A stretch of DNA of 64,000 nt, taken from assembly GCA_003138355.1 (NCBI GenBank), contig PLFX01000032.1, forward strand, positions 23,640 through 87,639, read 5' to 3'. Positions 42,612 to 51,569 of this stretch are shown here, piece by piece; the first letter of the stretch is position 1, and every line of letters begins with the position of its first letter. The notes beneath the pieces were generated by a model. The model ran no database searches, was not told the DNA's origin, and saw only the letters and a program-made list of their open reading frames with translations. The position numbers and the translations under genes are program-made. The stretch comes from Solirubrobacterales bacterium. Its GTDB lineage: Bacteria > Actinomycetota > Thermoleophilia > Solirubrobacterales > Solirubrobacteraceae.

Positions 42612-42986
42612 ATGGGCCGTCGAGCGCGACGCCGTGGTGACAGCGACGACCCCGCCGCGGCGACCGCTACCTACACCGACGTGGACGGCAACACGCTCGT
42701 CCTGCGAGGATCGCTCGGCGCGAGGACGCGTGCCCGGTACGCGCGCGTCACAAAGGGCCAGGATCTGCCGCCCGGCGCGACCCGCGAGGACGCCTGGCAG
42801 CGCTCCGTCGAGTTCCTCTTCGAGCACCTCGCCGTTAGCTGGTCGATCGCCGGCACGCCGGCGCTGACCAGTCAGGGCGAGCTGCTCGGACGCCTGCGTT
42901 TCGCGAGCGCTCCGGAGCGAGCCTGGGTCAGGGAGTGCCTTCGGCGGCACTGCGCCGAGCGCTTCCCCGAGCTGGCCGCCCCCTGA
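42612..42986 (+). CDS. Hypothetical protein
   Basis: About 124 aa, plausible coding statistics, no recognised family. Confidence 0.45.
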   Translation: MGRRARRRGDSDDPAAATATYTDVDGNTLVLRGSLGARTRARYARVTKGQDLPPGATREDAWQRSVEFLFEHLAVSWSIAGTPALTSQGELLGRLRFASAPERAWVRECLRRHCAERFPELAAP

Positions 42987-43119
42987 GCGGCCCGCTCGCT
43001 TACCTCGCCGGCGCGCGCCACGTAAGCTTTCGGCCCCGGGGGCGGCAGTGCGCTGTGACGTTGCGGGCGGCCCACGCGTCCTGACACTCATTCGCCTGCC
43101 CAACCGAGACCAGCCGCCA

Positions 43120-44526
43120 ATGCGCCGTACGAAGATCGTCGCCACCATCGGGCCCGCCTCGCGCGAGCCCGAAGTGCTGCTGCAACTGATCGAGGCGGGA
43201 ATGGATGTCGCGCGGCTCAACTACTCGCACGGATCGCTCGATGAGCACGCCGAGACGGCGGACCGTGTTCGCGAGGCCGCGAACCGCGCCGGACGGCCAG
43301 TGGCGATCCTCCAGGATCTCCCGGGCCCGAAGCTGCGCATCGGGGCGCTCGCCGACGGAGTCGCGGAGCTCGGCCCAGGCGACACCGTGACCTTCGTGTG
43401 CGGCACGGACGAAATCGGCGACCGCCGGCGCATGTCGGTGAGCTGGCAGGGGCTCGCTGCGGCACTCGAGCCGAATGAGATCCTCTACCTCGCGGACGGG
43501 TCGATTCGGCTGCGCGTGCGCGCGACGCGCGCTGCGGAGCGCGAGGTGGACGCGCAGGTCGAGGTTGGCGGCGTCGTCGCCTCGCGCCAGGGGCTCAACA
43601 TCCCGGGCCCTGCGGTCGGGTTGCCAGCAGTGCCGGCGGAGGACCTCGACCTGCTCAAGCACGGCGAGTCGATCGGCGTCGATCTCGTGGCCCTTTCCTT
43701 CGTGCGCTCGGCCAGCGACGTCGAGCTCGTTCGTGGTTACACGAGCCTGCCGTTGATCGCGAAGATCGAGAAGCCGCAGGCGGTCGAGAACATGCACGAG
43801 GTCATCCGTGCGGCGGACTGCATGATGGTTGCGCGCGGGGACCTCGGGATCGAGCTGCCAATCGAGCAGGTGCCGCTCGTTCAGAAGCGCCTGTTGCGCC
43901 TTGCGGGGGAGCTTGCGCGACCATCGATCACGGCGACGCAGATGCTCGACTCGATGGTCCGCTCGCCGCGCCCGACCCGCGCGGAGGCGTCGGACGTCGC
44001 GAACGCGATCCTCGACGGAACCGACGCCGTGATGCTCTCGCAGGAGACCGCGGTCGGCGCCTTCCCGATCGGGGCCGTAGCGATGATGTCGGCGATCGCT
44101 GAGCAGACCGAGCTCGGCATCGACTACGAGCAGTGGAATGAGCACCGGGTCAAGCGCACCACGCAGGACCCGGCATACACCGTGGCCTGGGCGGCCTGCC
44201 GCGCCGCGCACGAGCTTGACCTCGACGCACTCGTCGTGCCGACGCAGAGCGGGCGGTCGGCGCGCCTGGTCTCAGCCCACCGCCCGAACGTGCCGATCTA
44301 CGCGCTGTCCCCGGAACGCGAGACCGTGCGTCGCTGCGGCCTCATGTGGGGCGTCACCGCGAGCTGGATGCCACGCCATGAGATCGCCGAGGAGTTGATT
44401 CGCGACGCCACCGAAACCGTCGTCCGGCTCGGCTGGTGCAAACCGGGACAGCGTGTCGGTATCACGGCGGGCATGCCAAGCGGCACACCCGGCACGACGA
44501 GCCTGCTCCAGATCCAGTGCGTGTAG
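43120..44526 (+). CDS. pyk: Pyruvate kinase
   Basis: MRRTKIVATIGPASRE, MDVARLNYSHG, IAKIEKPQAVENM, MVARGDLGIELP, PTRAEASDVANAILDGTDAVMLSQETAVG. Confidence 0.97.
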   Translation: MRRTKIVATIGPASREPEVLLQLIEAGMDVARLNYSHGSLDEHAETADRVREAANRAGRPVAILQDLPGPKLRIGALADGVAELGPGDTVTFVCGTDEIGDRRRMSVSWQGLAAALEPNEILYLADGSIRLRVRATRAAEREVDAQVEVGGVVASRQGLNIPGPAVGLPAVPAEDLDLLKHGESIGVDLVALSFVRSASDVELVRGYTSLPLIAKIEKPQAVENMHEVIRAADCMMVARGDLGIELPIEQVPLVQKRLLRLAGELARPSITATQMLDSMVRSPRPTRAEASDVANAILDGTDAVMLSQETAVGAFPIGAVAMMSAIAEQTELGIDYEQWNEHRVKRTTQDPAYTVAWAACRAAHELDLDALVVPTQSGRSARLVSAHRPNVPIYALSPERETVRRCGLMWGVTASWMPRHEIAEELIRDATETVVRLGWCKPGQRVGITAGMPSGTPGTTSLLQIQCV

Positions 44527-44751
44527 CGCTCCGGGGCCCCTCCTTGGGTCGGGGTGATGTGGCGGAGCCATGCTGGTCGGGGCTCCTCGCTTTGCTTATC
44601 ACGCGGGCGATGTGACGTGGTGTGAGTGCTCGTAGTTGCCTGCGCGGCCGCTTGGAGGGCGGAAGCTGCGCAGCTCCAGGCTGGGCGCGGCGCACGCCGC
44701 TTAATACGCGCGGCAGCTAGAGGCGGGACGCGTGATGAGCATGGCGAGGAT

Positions 44752-44797
44752 GACGGCCTCACGCGCACACTGCCCATGACACGCGGGCGAGGCCGTC
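44752..44797. terminator. Inverted repeat overlapping the end of the ABC1 kinase gene
   Basis: GACGGCCTC (44752-44760) / GAGGCCGTC (44789-44797), perfect 9 bp. Confidence 0.4.
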
Positions 44798-46169
44798 ACC
44801 GCAGCCAATAGGCCGCCTCCGCACGTCCGAGCTCGGTCACCGGCGGCTCGCCAAAAATCCATTCGCGCGCGATCCGGTGCCAGTTGGCGCTCGCGCGTAG
44901 CTGGGAGATGACGGCGAGCGTGAGCGTCTCGGTACGCCGGCCAAAGAGGTGCTCGCGCGGAAGGTTCTCGTGGCGCATCTGCTGATAGTGGCGTGAGCGT
45001 GGATCGGACATGTCGATGATCACCTGTGTCGCAACCTCCGGCGTTAGCGCGACGTCCGCATCCCGCGTATACCACCAGGTCACGTCGAAGAACTGCTGCA
45101 AGATCTGCTCCGCCGTGTAGCGATTCGAATCGCGCAGAAAACCGCCGGCGCGCAGCTGCTCGAGCAGGCCATCGGTGTCGCCGCGGATCGCTCGGCGGGC
45201 GAGTGCAAGCTCGAACTCGGCGACCGAGGCGTCGATCCGCTTGAACAGGCCGAAGTCGAGGAAGGCGACGCGCCCGTCGTCGAGCAGGAGGAAATTGCCC
45301 GGGTGAGGGTCGCCGGAGAACTGGTGATGGCGATACATGCAGCCGAAGTAGAAGCGAAAGATGATCTCGCCGAGGCGGTTGCGCTCATCCTGCGGGCGCC
45401 GCTTCAGTTCCTCGAAGCCGTGCCCTTGGACGTATTCGCTGACCAGGACGCGCTCGGAGGAGTGGCTCGAGATCACGTTGGGCACGAGGATGAACGGGTG
45501 CTCGTGGTAGAGGCGCGCGAGAGCGCGCTGGTTCGCGGCTTCGAGCTCGTAGTCGAGCTCCTCGCTGATGCGCTCACGCACCTCCTCGGCGATGGCCTTC
45601 GCGTCGAGCTCCGGCGCGAGGCGGGCCATCAACCGGACGAGCATTCCGAAGTTCTGGAGATCCGCGCGAACCGCCGCCGCCGCGCCCGGATACTGGACCT
45701 TCACGGCGACCACGCGACCGTCGTGGAGCCGGGCGCGGTACACCTGACCAATCGAAGCGGCTGCAATGGGCTCGCTGTCGAACTCGGCGAAGCTGTCTTC
45801 GAGCGGCTCGTCGCGCTCGGACTCGATCACGCCCAGCATCTCCGCGAACGGAACCGCCGGCGCACTGTCGCGGAGCTCCGCGAGCTTGCGCTGGAACTCG
45901 TCGCGGAACTCCTCTGGAACGAGCCCAACGTCGAGGAACGACATGACCTGCCCGAGCTTCATCGCGGCGCCCTTCATCGTCCCGAGCACCGCGACAATCT
46001 GCTCAGCGGTCTCGAGGTGGCGGCGCTCCAGCGCTTCCCTGCTTGCCTCGTCGCCGCGGACTACGTTCGCCGCGCGGGTCGCAAGCTGCTTGACCGCGGT
46101 GCCGGTCGCGAGCCGGCCGATCGTCGCCGAGCGCTGCAGGCGCGAGGTGGGGATGTCCTCGCGGGCCAT
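44796..46169 (-). CDS. ABC1/AarF/UbiB-family atypical kinase
   Basis: GTMKGAAMKLGQVMSF, EPIAAASIGQVYRARLHDGRVVAVKVQYPG, GDPHPGNFLLLDDGRVAFLDFG. Confidence 0.93.
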   Translation of the reverse strand: MAREDIPTSRLQRSATIGRLATGTAVKQLATRAANVVRGDEASREALERRHLETAEQIVAVLGTMKGAAMKLGQVMSFLDVGLVPEEFRDEFQRKLAELRDSAPAVPFAEMLGVIESERDEPLEDSFAEFDSEPIAAASIGQVYRARLHDGRVVAVKVQYPGAAAAVRADLQNFGMLVRLMARLAPELDAKAIAEEVRERISEELDYELEAANQRALARLYHEHPFILVPNVISSHSSERVLVSEYVQGHGFEELKRRPQDERNRLGEIIFRFYFGCMYRHHQFSGDPHPGNFLLLDDGRVAFLDFGLFKRIDASVAEFELALARRAIRGDTDGLLEQLRAGGFLRDSNRYTAEQILQQFFDVTWWYTRDADVALTPEVATQVIIDMSDPRSRHYQQMRHENLPREHLFGRRTETLTLAVISQLRASANWHRIAREWIFGEPPVTELGRAEAAYWLR

Positions 46170-46176
46170 CGTGGAG

Positions 46177-46932
46177 CTAGTCGAGCCGCTGCACGCGGGA
46201 GCCGGGGACGATGTCGTCGCTGCCATCAGGCCAGCGCACCCATGCCTTGGTGCCCCCGTCGTAGTCTGGCGCGAGCAGGATCAGCGTCGCCGGCTCACCG
46301 AGGGCCAGACACGGCTCGCCGCTCTCCCCGTCGAGCCCGCGCCAGACCCGGATGAACGGGTTGCGATCCCACTCGTGGCCGATCGTCGTCGCGTCGCTGT
46401 GGCCGGGTTCGATCACCGTCTCGTGAGGAAGCTCCATCAAGGTGCCCATGATCGAGTCCTTGAGCGCTTGATAGGTCCCGTGACCCGGAGCGCGGACGCC
46501 GCCGACCGATTCGCGAAAGAGCGTGTCACCGGTGAACACCGCGCTGTCCGCGCCGTCTGTGACGAGGAAGGAGAGCATGCCGAGCGTGTGCCCGGGGGTG
46601 TGGAGCGGGCGGATCCGAAGCGCGCCGACGCTCAGCTCCTCCCCGGCGGCGATCGTGCCGGTCGCCGAGGGGACAAGCTCGCGTTCTAGCTCATGGATCA
46701 GCACCGGCGCAGCGGGCCAATGGCGGGTCAGCGAGGCGACGCCGGCTACGTGATCACCGTGGTGGTGGGTCAGGAGGATCAGGCTCGGCGTGACGCCGTG
46801 GCGGCGTGCGGCTTCGACGAGCGGCTCGACCGGGGGTCCGGCGTCGATCACCACCGCAGTGCCGCCCGCCTCGTCGAGGACGAGGTAGCAGTTGGAGCGC
46901 AACGCAGGGTTGGTGGCGCGGTTAACGATCAT
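46177..46932 (-). CDS. MBL-fold metallo-hydrolase (glyoxalase II-like)
   Basis: LLTHHHGDHVAG, HTPGHTLGMLSF, FTGDTLFRESVG. Confidence 0.9.
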   Translation of the reverse strand: MIVNRATNPALRSNCYLVLDEAGGTAVVIDAGPPVEPLVEAARRHGVTPSLILLTHHHGDHVAGVASLTRHWPAAPVLIHELERELVPSATGTIAAGEELSVGALRIRPLHTPGHTLGMLSFLVTDGADSAVFTGDTLFRESVGGVRAPGHGTYQALKDSIMGTLMELPHETVIEPGHSDATTIGHEWDRNPFIRVWRGLDGESGEPCLALGEPATLILLAPDYDGGTKAWVRWPDGSDDIVPGSRVQRLD

Positions 46933-46955
46933 CGGCCCGCCCTACACTCCGCGAC

Positions 46956-47354
46956 ATGGGCTTCCTCCACACGTGCTACAGGATCACAGACATCGATCGC
47001 TCGGTGGCGTTCTATCGCGCACTTGGCTTTGAGGAGGTGCGGCGCATGCCGATCCGCGACGAGGCGATCAACGTCTTCATGACGATCCCAGGGGACGGTG
47101 ACGAGCCGCGACTCGAGCTCACCTACAACTACGGTGTCGACCGCTACGAGCTCGGTAGCGCTTACGGCCACATCGCGATTACCGCCGGCGACCTCGACGA
47201 CACGCTCGAGCGCCTCGCGGGGCTCGGAATCGAGCCGGAGCGCCCGCCCTACCGAGTCGACGAGGGCGGGTCGCGGATCTGCTTCGTACGCGACCCCGAC
47301 GGGTACCGTGTGGAAATAGTAGAAAGGCCGGCGAAGACCGTCACGGTCGAATAG
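46956..47354 (+). CDS. VOC-family protein (lactoylglutathione lyase-like)
   Basis: TCYRITDIDRSVAFYRALGFEEV, YGHIAITAGDLDDT, ICFVRDPDGYRVEIVERP. Confidence 0.88.
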   Translation: MGFLHTCYRITDIDRSVAFYRALGFEEVRRMPIRDEAINVFMTIPGDGDEPRLELTYNYGVDRYELGSAYGHIAITAGDLDDTLERLAGLGIEPERPPYRVDEGGSRICFVRDPDGYRVEIVERPAKTVTVE

Positions 47355-47470
47355 AAGTAGTAGAGCGGCCCGCGCGCTAGCTGACCGATGGCTGCGGAGC
47401 ACCAGGCACGCAGCACAGTCGCGTGGCCGAGGCGGCTCCCGGTCACCGAAAAATCCCAGAGGGGGCAAAC

Positions 47471-47872
47471 ATGTCGGCAGAGGAAAACACGCAGACGGCA
47501 AAAGACGGGTACGCGGCGTTCGGCCGCGGCGATGTACCCGCGATTCTCGAGCTCCTCACAGACGACATCGAGTGGATCAACCCGGGCCCGCCGGACGTCA
47601 TTCCAGGCGCCGGAACGCACCACGGCAAGGAGGCGGTGGGCGCGTTCTTCGCCACCCTCTCCCAGGAGCTGGACTTTTCCACGTTCGAGCCGCGGGAGTT
47701 CATCGCGCAAGGCGACCACGTTGTTGCCCTCATCTATTCCGAGTCCACCGTGAAGCGCACCGGCCGCAAACTCACCGATCACGAAGCACACCTCTGGACC
47801 TTCAAGGACGGCAAGGTCGCCCATTTCGAGGTCTTCCAGGACACCGCGGCAGTGGTCGCCGCGTATAGCTGA
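47471..47872 (+). CDS. SnoaL-like (NTF2-fold) protein, copy 1
   Basis: MSAEENTQTAKDGYAAFGRGDVPAILELLTDDIEWINPGPPDVIPGAGTHHG; paralogue of 48540..48941. Confidence 0.85.
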   Translation: MSAEENTQTAKDGYAAFGRGDVPAILELLTDDIEWINPGPPDVIPGAGTHHGKEAVGAFFATLSQELDFSTFEPREFIAQGDHVVALIYSESTVKRTGRKLTDHEAHLWTFKDGKVAHFEVFQDTAAVVAAYS

Positions 47873-47910
47873 GGGCGCAGGCCAGCCCGGATTAGCACTG
47901 CAGGGCGGCG

Positions 47911-47970
47911 CTCGCCGCCGTACGCCAGGCCGACGGCTATCGAATAGAAGTAGTAGAACGCGGGCCGTAG
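47911..47970 (+). pseudogene. Relic VOC C-terminus
   Basis: Reads LAAVRQADGYRIEVVERGP*, matching FVRDPDGYRVEIVERP of the intact VOC gene at 46956..47354. Confidence 0.65.
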
Positions 47971-47990
47971 TCGCGAAACATCACGCGAGT

Positions 47991-48038
47991 CACGCAAAGC
48001 GGGTTATGCTCGCGCTTTCGCGGCGTGAACCGCCGTCC
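47991..48038 (+). repeat. Upstream direct repeat, copy 1
   Basis: cacgcaaagcgggttatgctcgcgcTttcgcggcgtgaaccgccgtcc; 47/48 identical to 48465..48512. Confidence 0.9.
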
Positions 48039-48062
48039 TACGACTTTCAGAGGGAGCAACAA

Positions 48063-48338
48063 ATGGCACTCGGAATCTACTTCGCGCACGGCGGCTTTAC
48101 CCCGCACAAGTACGCAGACGCGCTCAGCCAGCTTGAGGCGGCCGGAGCCGGGGCTCCAGACGGGCGCACGCTCCACGTCGCACTCGAGACTGATGGCAAG
48201 ATCGACGTCTTCGACATCTGGGAGTCCCAGGCGCAGTTCGACGCCTTTGGCGAAACGCTGATACCGATCTTGACCGGGCTCGGCGTCGAGCTGAAAGCGC
48301 CAATGGTCGCCACGGTCCACAACCCGATCTACGGCTGA
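48063..48338 (+). CDS. Small hypothetical protein (ABM-like size, dimeric alpha/beta barrel suspected)
   Basis: MALGIYFAHGGFTPHKYADALSQLEAAG...VFDIWESQAQFDAFGETLIPIL; SD-like gagggag upstream. Confidence 0.65.
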   Translation: MALGIYFAHGGFTPHKYADALSQLEAAGAGAPDGRTLHVALETDGKIDVFDIWESQAQFDAFGETLIPILTGLGVELKAPMVATVHNPIYG

Positions 48339-48403
48339 GGTCGGACGAGTAACGAACGCGCGTCCCGGTCGCACTGCTCGGCCCGGGACGGGCTCCCGCC
48401 CGG

Positions 48404-48446
48404 CATCCCGATGGCTACCGGGTCGAGCTGATCGAACGGTCCGCTC
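48404..48446 (+). pseudogene. Relic VOC C-terminus
   Basis: Reads HPDGYRVELIERSA, no associated VOC ORF. Confidence 0.55.
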
Positions 48447-48464
48447 CAAAACATCATGCGAAGC

Positions 48465-48512
48465 CACGCAAAGCGGGTTATGCTCGCGCCTTCGCGGCGT
48501 GAACCGCCGTCC
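48465..48512 (+). repeat. Upstream direct repeat, copy 2
   Basis: cacgcaaagcgggttatgctcgcgcCttcgcggcgtgaaccgccgtcc. Confidence 0.9.
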
Positions 48513-48539
48513 ATCCCAAGCCATAAGGGGCAATACAGC

Positions 48540-48941
48540 ATGTCGGCAGAGGAAAACGTTAAGACCGTGCAGGAGGGCTATGCAGCCTTCGGCCGCGGCG
48601 ATGTGCCCGCGATTCTCGAGCTCCTCACAGACGACATCGAGTGGATCGAACCGGGCCCCCCGGACGTCATTCCGGTGGCGGGAACGTACCGCGGCAAGGA
48701 CGAGGTCGCCCGGTTCTTCGCCACCCTCGGCGAGCACCTGGACATCCACAAGTTCGAACCGCACGAGTTCATCGCGCAGGGCGACCACGTGGTCGTGCTG
48801 ATCTCCTCCGAGGCCACGGTGAAGCGCACCGGCCGCAAGATCACTGATCACCTGGCACACCTCTGGACCTTCGAGGGCGGCAAGCTCGCGCATTTCGAGA
48901 CCTTCCAGGACACCGCCGCGCTCGTCGCCGCCCACAGCTGA
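48540..48941 (+). CDS. SnoaL-like (NTF2-fold) protein, copy 2
   Basis: MSAEENVKTVQEGYAAFGRGDVPAILELLTDDIEWIEPGPPDVIPVAGTYRG. Confidence 0.85.
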   Translation: MSAEENVKTVQEGYAAFGRGDVPAILELLTDDIEWIEPGPPDVIPVAGTYRGKDEVARFFATLGEHLDIHKFEPHEFIAQGDHVVVLISSEATVKRTGRKITDHLAHLWTFEGGKLAHFETFQDTAALVAAHS

Positions 48942-48982
48942 GAGTGACCGGCCTGCCCTGGTTTCGGGCCCGCACGGCAGCG

Positions 48983-49033
48983 CTCACCGTCGTGCGCCGG
49001 TCCGGCGTGTACCGAGTAGAGCTGTTCGCGGGT
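48983..49033 (+). pseudogene. Strongly decayed VOC C-terminus relic
   Basis: LTVVRRSGVYRVELFAG aligns codon-for-codon with relic LAAVRQADGYRIEVVER at 47911. Confidence 0.45.
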
Positions 49034-49082
49034 TGTCGATCGCTAGCGGCCGACACTCTGCGCATCGCGGCGTCGCCCGCGA

Positions 49083-49214
49083 CTAAGCGTCGGCCCCGGC
49101 CGGCGCGGAGCCTAGGTCGCGCAGGCGAACTGCCGGGACCCCGCCGCAGAGACCGTGTGGGAGCGTGTCGCGTGTCAGCACGGCGCCGGCTGCGATGACG
49201 CAGCCCTCCGCCAC
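49083..49214 (-). pseudogene. C-terminal fragment of a hexapeptide-repeat acyltransferase
   Basis: Minus strand reads VAEGCVIAAGAVLTRDTLPHGLCGGVPAVRLRDLGSAPAGADA*, resembling left-handed beta-helix acyltransferase ends (GxGAVVTRDLPPHxxxxGxPAR). Confidence 0.55.
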
Positions 49215-49241
49215 ATTAACGGGGAGCGACTTGGAAGCGCG

Positions 49242-49358
49242 TTAGCGCGGGCGTGCGCGAACGGCGGTGCCGTAGGCGCAGATCTCGGTCCACATCGAGC
49301 CGAGCTCGGCCGTATCGAAGCGAAAGGCGACGACCGCGTTCGCCCCCTTGGCCTCGCG
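49242..49358 (-). pseudogene. C-terminal fragment of a YbjQ/UPF0145-family protein
   Basis: EAKGANAVVAFRFDTAELGSMWTEICAYGTAVRARPR* without an upstream YbjQ domain. Confidence 0.6.
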
Positions 49359-49366
49359 GCGCGATG

Positions 49367-49663
49367 CTACTCCCCGCCCGTCTCGCCCGGGTAGGCCGGC
49401 ACGATGAGCGGCTGCTTGATGTGGATCTCCTGCTCGATCTCTTCCTCGATACCGAAGGCCGAGCCGTCGCAATCGATGCGGAAGCGCTTCGGCGCAATCC
49501 GGTCGTCGGGCAGCACCGGGACGCCCCACAGCTCCTCCCAGCCAAACAGCTCGTAGTTGCCGGGGTTCAGCAGGATCGCGCGCGGCGCCATCGGACAGGT
49601 GCTCGCGTGGTGATCGAGACCGCGACGGATGAAGGCGAGCATCTCGGCTTCGAGCGAGGCCAT
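49367..49663 (-). CDS. Hypothetical protein (98 aa)
   Basis: MASLEAEMLAFIRRGLDHHASTCPMAPRAILLNPGNYELFGWEELWGVPVLPDDRIAPKRF... Confidence 0.5.
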   Translation of the reverse strand: MASLEAEMLAFIRRGLDHHASTCPMAPRAILLNPGNYELFGWEELWGVPVLPDDRIAPKRFRIDCDGSAFGIEEEIEQEIHIKQPLIVPAYPGETGGE

Positions 49664-49673
49664 CTGTCCGCCG

Positions 49674-51569
49674 TCACTGTAGAGACGCGGCGGGATCGTC
49701 GTGCGCGACCAGCGTCGCGTAGTAGCCGCCGCGCCCGATCAGCTCGTCGTGCTTGCCGACCTCGACGATCCGGCCGTGGTCGAGAACGACGATCTGGTCG
49801 GCATCGCGTACGGTCGAGAGGCGGTGAGCGATCGTGATCGTCGTACGCCCGACAGCGAGCTCGTCGAGCGCCTCCTGCACCGCGTGCTCGGTCTGCGTGT
49901 CAAGCGAGCTCGTCGCCTCGTCGAGGACGAGCACCGGCGGATTGCGCAGCACCGTCCGCGCAATCGCCATGCGCTGCTTCTCGCCGCCAGAAAAACGGTA
50001 GCCACGCTCGCCGACGACCGTGTCATAGCCTTCGGGCAGCGAGGCGATCAGACCGTGGATGCGCGCCGCCGCGGCGGCCGCCTCGATCTCCTCATCGGTG
50101 GCGTCGGGCCGGGCGAAGCGCAGATTGTCGCGAACCGAGGCGTGGAACAGGTAGGTCTCCTGGGAGACGACGCCGATCGTCGCGGCAAGCGAAGCTAGCG
50201 TCGCGTCGCGCACGTCGACGCCGTCAACGGTGATCCGTCCCTCCTGGGGCTCGTAGAGGCGCGCGACGAGATAGCCGAGCGTCGTCTTGCCCGCCCCGGT
50301 CTCGCCGACGATCGCTGTGCGCGTCCCGGCCGGGACTTCGAGGTCGATGTCCGTGAGCGTCCAGTCAGAGTCGGGCGCGTAGCGGAACGCGACGTCCTCG
50401 AAGCGCACCTCGCCGAGCAGCTCACCCGGCCGCAGCTCGACGGCGCCGGGCCGCTCCTGGATGTCTACCGGCAGGTCGAGGTACTCGAAGATCCGGTCAA
50501 AGAGCGCCAGCGACGCCTCGACGTCCGTACCCACCGAGAGCAGCTGCGCCATCGGGAAGAGCAGGCGCGTCTGGATCGTCGTGAAGGCGACGACGGTGCC
50601 GACGCTGATCGCGCCGCCGGCAACGTGCTCGCCGGCGAGCCAGTAGATGATCGCCGGCTGGATCGCGAACACCATGTTGATCGTCGACATCAGCCAGCGC
50701 CCGGCCATCCGCGAGTGAACCTCGAGCTTGGCGACCTCGTCCGACTCTGCCGTGAAGCGCTCGGCGAGGTCGTCGCCGCGGCCCATCGTCTTGCCGAGCA
50801 TCATTCCCGACACCGACAGCGACTCCGCGACGAGCGCGGAAATGTCGGCGAGGCCGCCCTGCAGGCGCGAGGTGATCGCGCGGCGCTCGCGCCCAACACG
50901 TCGCGTAATCCAGACGAACAGCGGCATCAGTGCGAACGAGATCAGCGCCAGCTGCCAGCTCATGATCGCCATCGCGATCGTCGCCCCGATCACCGTGGTC
51001 GCGTTCTGCGCGATCGTCGTCGCGGTGTTCGTCGCGACGTTGTCGATGCCGCCAATGTCGTTGGCGATCCGCGACTGGACCTCGCCGGAGCGAGTCCGCG
51101 TGAAGAATGCCAGCGACATCCGCTGGAGGTGGCGATAGACCGCGACGCGCAGGTCGTGCATCACGCTCTGGCCGACCTCCGTCGAGACGTAGGTCTGAAC
51201 GACGCTCAGTGCCGCGGTGACGATCGCGATCGCGATCATGCCGCCGACGAGCTCGGTGAGCAGCGTCGTGTCGTGGTGGAGGATGCCCTTGTCGAGGACG
51301 TCGCGCAGCAGGAACGGCGACAGCATGCTGAGGCCCGCGGAGATCACGATCAGCCCGAGCACCCACACGAGCTGCCAGCGGTAGGGCGCGAAGAGGCGCA
51401 TGATGCGCCGCCCGTCGCGCTCGCGCTCGGGATCCATGAGCGGCGGCGGCGGCTCGCTCGGCCCGAGCACGCGCTGTCCGCCGCGCGCGCCGCGGCGCGC
51501 CCGCCCGTCGCCGTGCATCCCGATGCCATGGCCTGCGCCGCCCGCGCCCGTCCCACCCCAGAAGCTCAT
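49674..51569 (-). CDS. ABC transporter, fused permease and ATP-binding protein
   Basis: TAIVGETGAGKTTLGYLVARLYEP, RFSGGEKQRMAIARTVLRNPPVLVLDEATSSLD. Confidence 0.95.
   Translation of the reverse strand: MSFWGGTGAGGAGHGIGMHGDGRARRGARGGQRVLGPSEPPPPLMDPERERDGRRIMRLFAPYRWQLVWVLGLIVISAGLSMLSPFLLRDVLDKGILHHDTTLLTELVGGMIAIAIVTAALSVVQTYVSTEVGQSVMHDLRVAVYRHLQRMSLAFFTRTRSGEVQSRIANDIGGIDNVATNTATTIAQNATTVIGATIAMAIMSWQLALISFALMPLFVWITRRVGRERRAITSRLQGGLADISALVAESLSVSGMMLGKTMGRGDDLAERFTAESDEVAKLEVHSRMAGRWLMSTINMVFAIQPAIIYWLAGEHVAGGAISVGTVVAFTTIQTRLLFPMAQLLSVGTDVEASLALFDRIFEYLDLPVDIQERPGAVELRPGELLGEVRFEDVAFRYAPDSDWTLTDIDLEVPAGTRTAIVGETGAGKTTLGYLVARLYEPQEGRITVDGVDVRDATLASLAATIGVVSQETYLFHASVRDNLRFARPDATDEEIEAAAAAARIHGLIASLPEGYDTVVGERGYRFSGGEKQRMAIARTVLRNPPVLVLDEATSSLDTQTEHAVQEALDELAVGRTTITIAHRLSTVRDADQIVVLDHGRIVEVGKHDELIGRGGYYATLVAHDDPAASLQ

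Noticed and set aside
47911-47970. VOC-like tails as functional micro-ORFs
   Set aside because: They lack starts and RBSs and are only 3' gene ends; treated as relics.
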